From an uncultured Alphaproteobacteria bacterium (GTDB lineage Bacteria > Pseudomonadota > Alphaproteobacteria > Rhizobiales > Ancalomicrobiaceae): DNA of 11,215 bases. Within the stretch, counting starts at the first letter, position 1, and every line of letters starts with the position of its first letter. Location of the stretch: positions 1 to 11,215 of the forward strand of contig CALBKH010000112.1 of the NCBI GenBank assembly GCA_937892955.1, in the 5' to 3' direction. Made by a program: the position numbers and the translations under genes. The notes below the pieces were generated by a model. That model had not been told where the DNA came from. It was given only the letters and a program-made list of their open reading frames with translations, and searched no databases. Of this stretch, positions 7,141-11,215 are shown in pieces.

Positions 7141-7167
7141 GCGATCGGAGGCGGAGCCCCCGATCGC
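7141..7167 (+). other. strong hairpin between kduD and the TRAP genes
   Basis: GCGATCGG (7141-7148) pairs perfectly with CCGATCGC (7160-7167). Inside it GGC (7150-7152) pairs with GCC (7156-7158) across one A/C mismatch, leaving a 3-nt loop: 11 pairs in 27 bases. No T-run follows, so it is not a standard terminator. It lies 10 bases after the kduD stop in a 133-base gap and could serve as an RNA-processing or decay barrier. Confidence 0.55.
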
Positions 7168-7263
7168 CCCAGGGAATACCGAAGGCCGACCCGGTTCGCC
7201 GGGAACCGCCGTCGAAGGCACCAAGCGGCGTCGACCGTGCGCCGAGAAACCATGGAGGGTAGG

Positions 7264-8238
7264 ATGAAGTCACTCGCACTCTTTGCCGCGATGCTGCTCG
7301 GCTCGACGATCGCCGCGAACGCGCTCGAGCTGAAACTCGGCCACTTCGCCGCCGAAGGTCACCCCTGCGACGTCGCCGCCAAACAGTTCAAGGCGAATGT
7401 CGAGAAGCGCACCGGCGGCGCGGTCACCATCGCCCTCTACGGCAACAACGCGCTCGGCTCGCCGCCGGAGGTGCTGGAGCAGGTGTTGCTCGGCGCCGTC
7501 GACATGAGCCTGTCGGGCCAGGACCAGATCGCCAAGCACCTGCCCTTCTACGATGTCATCTCCACCCCCTTCGCCTTCAAGGACTACGCCACCGCCGACG
7601 CGATCATCGACGGTCCGTTCAAGGCCTGGGCCGATCCGCAGCTGGCGACCAAGAACCTCGTCCATCTCGCCGATTGGGAATGGGGCTTCCGCCAGCTCAC
7701 CAACTCCAAGAAGTCGGTGATGACGCCCGCCGACATGAAGGGCATGAAGATCCGTACCCCGCCGGCCTTCGCCTATCAGGCCTTCGTCGAAGCGGCCGGC
7801 GGCAACGCCGTCACCATCGCCTTCTCCGAACTGGTGATGGCCATGAAACAGGGCGTCGTCGACGGTCAGGAGAACCCGGTCGGCACGATCTATGCGCTGA
7901 AGCTCTACGAAACCCAGAAGTACATGACCATCCTGAACTACACCTATTCCTCGATGGTCCATCTGGTGAACAAGAAGAGCTGGGACAAGCTCACCCCGGA
8001 CCAACAGAAGATCCTGATGGAGGAGTCCTCCGCCTCGGCCAAGCTGGCGCGCAAGCTCCTGCGTGACAACGAAGGCACCCAGCTCGACGACCTGGAGAAG
8101 AACAAGGGCATCGTCGTTTCGCGGCCGGATCTGAAGCCGTGGAAGGACGCCATGGGGCCGGCTTGGGAGAAGGTGAAGGCGCGCGTCGGCGCCGACAACT
8201 TCACCCGCTTCATGGCCATGGTCGACGCCGCCAAGTGA
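7264..8238 (+). CDS. dctP: TRAP transporter solute-binding protein (DctP family)
   Basis: A 324-residue periplasmic binding protein that captures an organic acid, here probably a uronate-type sugar acid, and delivers it to the TRAP membrane subunits. A Sec signal peptide covers residues 1-20 (hydrophobic core 4-17, probable cleavage after ANA20, before LELKLGHF). The mature part has normal DctP layout. MKIRTPP (161-167) contains Arg164, the residue that usually binds the substrate carboxylate, and VDGQENP (199-205) is a family hallmark. The ATG at 7264 has GGAGGG four bases upstream; in-frame ATGs at 7237 and 7252 would place charged residues before the signal peptide. It follows kduD by 133 bases, and that association is the basis of the uronate guess. 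An autonomous promoter in the gap is possible, but I cannot see one. Confidence 0.94.
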   Translation: MKSLALFAAMLLGSTIAANALELKLGHFAAEGHPCDVAAKQFKANVEKRTGGAVTIALYGNNALGSPPEVLEQVLLGAVDMSLSGQDQIAKHLPFYDVISTPFAFKDYATADAIIDGPFKAWADPQLATKNLVHLADWEWGFRQLTNSKKSVMTPADMKGMKIRTPPAFAYQAFVEAAGGNAVTIAFSELVMAMKQGVVDGQENPVGTIYALKLYETQKYMTILNYTYSSMVHLVNKKSWDKLTPDQQKILMEESSASAKLARKLLRDNEGTQLDDLEKNKGIVVSRPDLKPWKDAMGPAWEKVKARVGADNFTRFMAMVDAAK

Positions 8239-8244
8239 GGCGGC

Positions 8245-8307
8245 CCGACGACCGCCGTCCCCCGCTTCGACGCCCGCCAGCGCGACCGGAGGACGGCGGA
8301 CGGTCGG
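8245..8307 (+). other. long imperfect hairpin between dctP and dctM
   Basis: CCGCCGTCC (8252-8260) pairs perfectly with GGACGGCGG (8291-8299), and CCGAC (8245-8249) with GTCGG (8303-8307) across a small internal loop, giving 14 pairs around a roughly 30-base apical region. It begins seven bases after the dctP stop. Hairpins after binding-protein genes commonly protect the upstream message, so that the binding protein is made in excess of the membrane subunits. The 131-base gap otherwise holds only the dctM ribosome-binding site. Confidence 0.55.
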
Positions 8308-8369
8308 CCCTCGCCCGGCATCGCGGCCCGCTGTAGGCCTCATCGTTCCTCTCGACGGAGACGTCGCCC

Positions 8370-9659
8370 GTGCTCACTCTGGCGATCTTCGGCGTCCTTC
8401 TGGCGATGCTCATCCTCGACGTGCCGATCGCGGTGGCGATCGGGCTGACGGCGGTGATCTTCTTCGTCGGTCAGGGTCAGGCCGCCTTCCTGGCGCTGTT
8501 GCCCCAGCGCATGTACTTCGGCACCACCGGCTTCACCCTGCTCGCCATCCCGTTCTTCATCCTGGCCGGCAACCTGATGAACACCGGCGGCGTCACCAAC
8601 CGCATCTTCCGCTTCGCCCGCGCCCTCGTCGGGCACATCGCCGGCGGCTTGGGGCAGGTCTCCGTCGTCTCGTCGATGATCTTCTCCGGCATGTCCGGTT
8701 CGGCGCTGGCCGACGCCGCCGGCCTCGGGCAGATCCAGCACAAGGCGATGGTCGACGCGGGCTATCGGCCGAAGATCTCGGCGGCGATCGTCGCCTCCGC
8801 CTCGACCATCGGTCCGGTGATCCCGCCGTCGATCCCCTTCGTCCTCTACGGCGCCATCACCTCGGTGTCGGTCGCCCGGCTGTTCCTCGCCGGCGCGGTG
8901 CCGGGCTTCGCCATGGGGCTCGCGATGATGATCGCCATCGGCTTCATGGCCGGTCCGCGCGGCCTGCCGAAGGACGACAAGGCGAGTTGGCACGAGATCT
9001 GGGAGAGCTTCAAGGCGGCGTTCTGGCCGCTGCTCACCCCGGTATGGATCATCGGCGGCATCACCACCGGGTTCTTCACCGCCACCGAGGCCTCGGTCGT
9101 CGCCTCGCTCTATGCCGGCCTCCTCGGCTTCGCCTATCGGGACCTGACGATCCGGCAGCTGCCGGCGATCCTCTTCGCCTCGCTGAAGCAGACCTGCGGC
9201 CTGATGTTCATCATCGCCACTGCCAACTTCTTCGGCTGGTTCACCATCTTCGAGCGCATCCCCGACGCGCTGATCCTGCAGCTGACCGCCATGGGCACCA
9301 GCCAGACGGAGTTCCTGTGGATCGTCGTCGGCGTCGTCCTGACGCTCGGCTGTTTCCTCGAGGGCAACGCCATCTTCCTCATCACCCTGCCGATCTTCAT
9401 GAAGATCTGCCCGCTGTTCGGCGTCGACATGATCAACTTCGGCGTGGTGATGACGCTGCTGATCATGATCGGCAATCTCACCCCGCCGGTCGGCATGTGC
9501 CTGTTCGCGGTGGAGAGTTTCGCCCGTGTCGGCATCTGGTCACTGGCGCTCGAGACCCTGCCCTATCTCGTCACCATCCTCGCCGTCACGCTGCTGTGCA
9601 CCTTCGTGCCGGAGATCGCGTTGTGGCTGCCGAACCAATTGATGGGAGCGCTGCCGTGA
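8370..9659 (+). CDS. dctM: TRAP transporter large permease subunit (DctM family)
   Basis: A 429-residue, strongly hydrophobic inner-membrane protein, the transport channel of the TRAP system, driven by a sodium (or proton) gradient. Length is typical and the C-terminus is complete. Family motifs: FSGMSGSALADAAGLGQ (105-121), IGPVIPPSIPFVLYG (147-161), TATEASVVASLYAG (237-250) and GNLTPPVGMCLF (368-379). The first, and the PP-containing second and fourth, correspond to the cation- and substrate-binding hairpin regions known from SiaQM structures. The start is GTG at 8370 with CGGAG nine bases upstream. Its stop overlaps the dctQ start. In most TRAP operons the small subunit gene precedes this one; here it follows. 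Confidence 0.95.
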   Translation: MLTLAIFGVLLAMLILDVPIAVAIGLTAVIFFVGQGQAAFLALLPQRMYFGTTGFTLLAIPFFILAGNLMNTGGVTNRIFRFARALVGHIAGGLGQVSVVSSMIFSGMSGSALADAAGLGQIQHKAMVDAGYRPKISAAIVASASTIGPVIPPSIPFVLYGAITSVSVARLFLAGAVPGFAMGLAMMIAIGFMAGPRGLPKDDKASWHEIWESFKAAFWPLLTPVWIIGGITTGFFTATEASVVASLYAGLLGFAYRDLTIRQLPAILFASLKQTCGLMFIIATANFFGWFTIFERIPDALILQLTAMGTSQTEFLWIVVGVVLTLGCFLEGNAIFLITLPIFMKICPLFGVDMINFGVVMTLLIMIGNLTPPVGMCLFAVESFARVGIWSLALETLPYLVTILAVTLLCTFVPEIALWLPNQLMGALP

Positions 9660-10174
9660 CCGCCGTCTTCGCCCTCCTCTCCCGTATCGATCGAGCGCTC
9701 CTCTACGTGCTCGAGGTGATCTGCATCGCGCTCTTCGCCGCGATCACCGTGATCCTGACGCTGAACATCGTGGTGCGCTTCTTCCCCTTCATGTCGATGC
9801 ACTGGTTCGACGAGATCCTGGAGATGCTCTACGGCGCGTTGATCTTCTACGGCGCCTGCGCGGTCTGGGTCGCCCACGAACACTTCTCGGTCGGCGACTG
9901 GCTGTCGAAGCGCCTGCCGGGCACCCGCTCGCGCCTCGTCTACCGCTTCCTGGTCGAGGCCGCGTCGCTGGTGTTCATCGCCATCTTCTTCAAGTATTCG
10001 CTCGACCTGACGCTCGAGACCTCCGAGCACACCACGGCCTTCGCCATCCACAAGGGCTGGCTCTACGCCTGCATGCCGATCACCGGGGCGATCATGCTGA
10101 TCTACTCGGTGAAGAACACGGTGCTCGAGCTGCGCGCCATCGTCACCCTGGACGAGAGCGGAACGCCGACCTGA
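9656..10174 (+). CDS. dctQ: TRAP transporter small permease subunit (DctQ family)
   Basis: A 172-residue inner-membrane protein with four predicted membrane helices (about residues 16-42, 52-73, 94-117 and 133-155), the normal DctQ topology. The WFDEI stretch (50-54) before helix 2 and the HEHFSVGDWL segment (74-83) after it match the conserved W-x-E/D-E and H-x-x-x-D patterns of the family. It packs against DctM and is needed for transport. The start is GTG at 9656, overlapping the dctM stop by four bases (GTGA), with GGGAG eight bases upstream. The reading frame is open further upstream inside dctM, but that part is a shadow. It is the last gene of the operon. Confidence 0.92.
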   Translation: MTAVFALLSRIDRALLYVLEVICIALFAAITVILTLNIVVRFFPFMSMHWFDEILEMLYGALIFYGACAVWVAHEHFSVGDWLSKRLPGTRSRLVYRFLVEAASLVFIAIFFKYSLDLTLETSEHTTAFAIHKGWLYACMPITGAIMLIYSVKNTVLELRAIVTLDESGTPT

Positions 10175-10181
10175 GTTCCTT

Positions 10182-10199
10182 CGATCGCCGAGGCGATCG
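10182..10199. terminator. stem-loop between convergent genes, possible terminator
   Basis: CGATCGCC (10182-10189) and GGCGATCG (10192-10199) form a perfect 8-bp dyad with two bases between (a real RNA loop would open to about four). It sits in the 32-base gap between dctQ and the convergent dehydrogenase gene, where a shared terminator is expected. Neither strand has a proper T-run, so it is weak evidence for intrinsic termination. Confidence 0.45.
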
Positions 10200-10206
10200 T
10201 CGCCGC

Positions 10207-11214
10207 TCACTCGGCGACGACCAGCGCCTCGCGCATCCTCACCGCCAAGGCCGTCGCGGCGCGCGCGTCGTCGAGCCCGAGCGGCGACGGCCGGCCGGCG
10301 CGCACCGCTTCGACGAAGGCGCGGGCGCCGTGGAGGAAGGCGGTTTCGAAGCGATCGAAGAAGTCGACGAGCCCGCCGACCCGGCGTCCCCCGTCCTTCT
10401 CGACGGTGATCGGCAGATGGCCGAGGCCGCGGCCGATCTCCAGCGCCCCCTCGGTGCCGACGATTGTCAGCATCGACTCGAAGCCGCGATGCGAGGTGCG
10501 GCTGACGTGGAAGGTCGCGACGCAACCGCCGTCGAAGGTCACGGTGGCGAAGCCGGTGTCGACGTCGCCGCAGGGTGCGAGGCCCGGATACATCAGGCGC
10601 GTCCCCGCCGCCGTCACCGTCCGCGCCTCGGCACCGTCGAGGATCCAGCGGACGAGATCGATCTCGTGGATGGCGCAATCGAGATAGATGCCGCCCGAGG
10701 TCGGGGCGAAGCGGACGAAGAAGCCGTGCGGGTCGATCGCGTCCTCCGACGAACAGCGGATGGAGAAGATCTTTCCCAGTTCGCCCGCCTCGATCCGACG
10801 CTTGGCTTCGGCGATCGCCGGATCGAAGCGCCGGGTGAAGCCGACCATGGCGACCTGCTTCGGCCGGGCCTTCGCCACCGCGAGTACCCGGTCGCAATCG
10901 GCGACCTCGAGCGCCAGTGGCTTCTCGCAGAAGACGTGGCGGCCGCTCTCCAGCGAAGCGACGACATGGTCGGCGTGGAACGAGGTCGGGGTGACCAGCC
11001 ACACCGCGTCGACATCGTCGCGCGCCAGCAGTTCCGGCAGGCCCGGTTCGGTCGCCAACCCGGGCAGGTTCGCCGCCGCCCAGTCGCGCTCCTCGGCCGA
11101 AGGGCTCGCCGCGGCGACGAGCCGGGCACCGGGCACCCGGAAGGCGAGGTTTTCCGCATGACGCCGGCCGAGGCGGCCGAGCCCGACGATACCGATGCGA
11201 AGCGCGGACGTCAT
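10207..11214 (-). CDS. Gfo/Idh/MocA family oxidoreductase (inositol 2-dehydrogenase-like)
   Basis: A 335-residue NAD(P)-dependent sugar or polyol dehydrogenase, complete, with its ATG one base inside the window edge. The N-terminal Rossmann domain shows GLGRLG (11-16). CEKPL (96-100), with Lys98, is the family signature. GGIYLDCAIHEIDLVRW (174-190), with Asp179 and His183, gives the rest of the catalytic set. Length and these motifs are like those of myo-inositol 2-dehydrogenases. After the second beta strand the sequence is AAASPSAEE with no acidic residue, which may point to NADP rather than NAD; this is a weak inference. Substrates in this family vary widely, so inositol is only one option; a uronate, a scyllo-inositol or another sugar is equally possible. 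It is convergent to the TRAP operon, with 32 bases between stops, so its own operon partners lie beyond the right edge. Confidence 0.92.
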   Translation of the reverse strand: MTSALRIGIVGLGRLGRRHAENLAFRVPGARLVAAASPSAEERDWAAANLPGLATEPGLPELLARDDVDAVWLVTPTSFHADHVVASLESGRHVFCEKPLALEVADCDRVLAVAKARPKQVAMVGFTRRFDPAIAEAKRRIEAGELGKIFSIRCSSEDAIDPHGFFVRFAPTSGGIYLDCAIHEIDLVRWILDGAEARTVTAAGTRLMYPGLAPCGDVDTGFATVTFDGGCVATFHVSRTSHRGFESMLTIVGTEGALEIGRGLGHLPITVEKDGGRRVGGLVDFFDRFETAFLHGARAFVEAVRAGRPSPLGLDDARAATALAVRMREALVVAE

Positions 11215-11215
11215 G

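Noticed and set aside
8987..10174. 395-codon open frame on the plus strand reaching back into dctM
   Set aside because: Only the part from 9656 encodes a recognisable protein (DctQ). The upstream part is histidine/arginine/proline-rich and overlaps dctM out of frame.
9563..11002. 479-codon minus-strand open frame
   Set aside because: Antisense or out of frame to dctQ and the Gfo/Idh/MocA gene, with the arginine/glycine-rich composition of a high-GC shadow.

Overview
The base composition is very GC-rich. GTG starts are frequent (at least five of eleven complete genes). The gene families present (a two-part YeeE/YedE transporter, a FrcK-like kinase, a gallate dioxygenase, a kdu-TRAP cluster) suggest a soil- or plant-associated alphaproteobacterium, probably of the Hyphomicrobiales (Rhizobiales). 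That placement is inferred from gene content and codon use; no phylogenetic marker is present.

Layout. (1) 1-30 may be the last codons of a plus-strand gene entering from the left. (2) 104-1742, minus strand: a LysR-type regulator followed by a P-loop sugar/nucleoside kinase of the FrcK/YggC type, which ends in a good intrinsic terminator. (3) 1931-3214, plus strand and divergent from the LysR gene: a fused LigB-LigA extradiol dioxygenase whose residues match gallate dioxygenase (GalA/DesB). The LysR protein is its most likely regulator. (4) 3552-4441: two short YeeE/YedE membrane proteins, the two halves of a predicted sulfur-compound transporter. They are preceded by a striking imperfect dyad and followed, 166 bases later, by a textbook terminator. 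(5) 4814-10174, plus strand: a uronate-catabolism operon encoding a GntR/FCD regulator, KduI, KduD and a TRAP transporter in the order P-M-Q. It is headed by a compact promoter/operator with four TACCAT half-sites. (6) 10207-11214, minus strand and convergent: a Gfo/Idh/MocA-family NAD(P)-dependent dehydrogenase, complete, starting one base from the window edge.

How the genes work together. The GntR protein probably represses its own operon through the dyad at 4702-4724 and is released by a uronate-derived metabolite. The TRAP system would import an acidic sugar, probably an unsaturated or keto-deoxy uronate released from pectin or another polyuronide. KduI would isomerise 5-keto-4-deoxyuronate and KduD would reduce the product to 2-keto-3-deoxygluconate. 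No lyase, KDG kinase or KDPG aldolase is in the window, so the route must be completed elsewhere. Gallate dioxygenase handles a plant phenolic, so the two catabolic units fit a life on plant material.

I see no CRISPR array, insertion sequence, tRNA, rRNA or phage gene, and no wholly new system. The more interesting items are regulatory: the operator cluster, the hairpins in three gene junctions of the kdu-TRAP operon, the dyad before the YeeE pair, and the unusual P-M-Q order.
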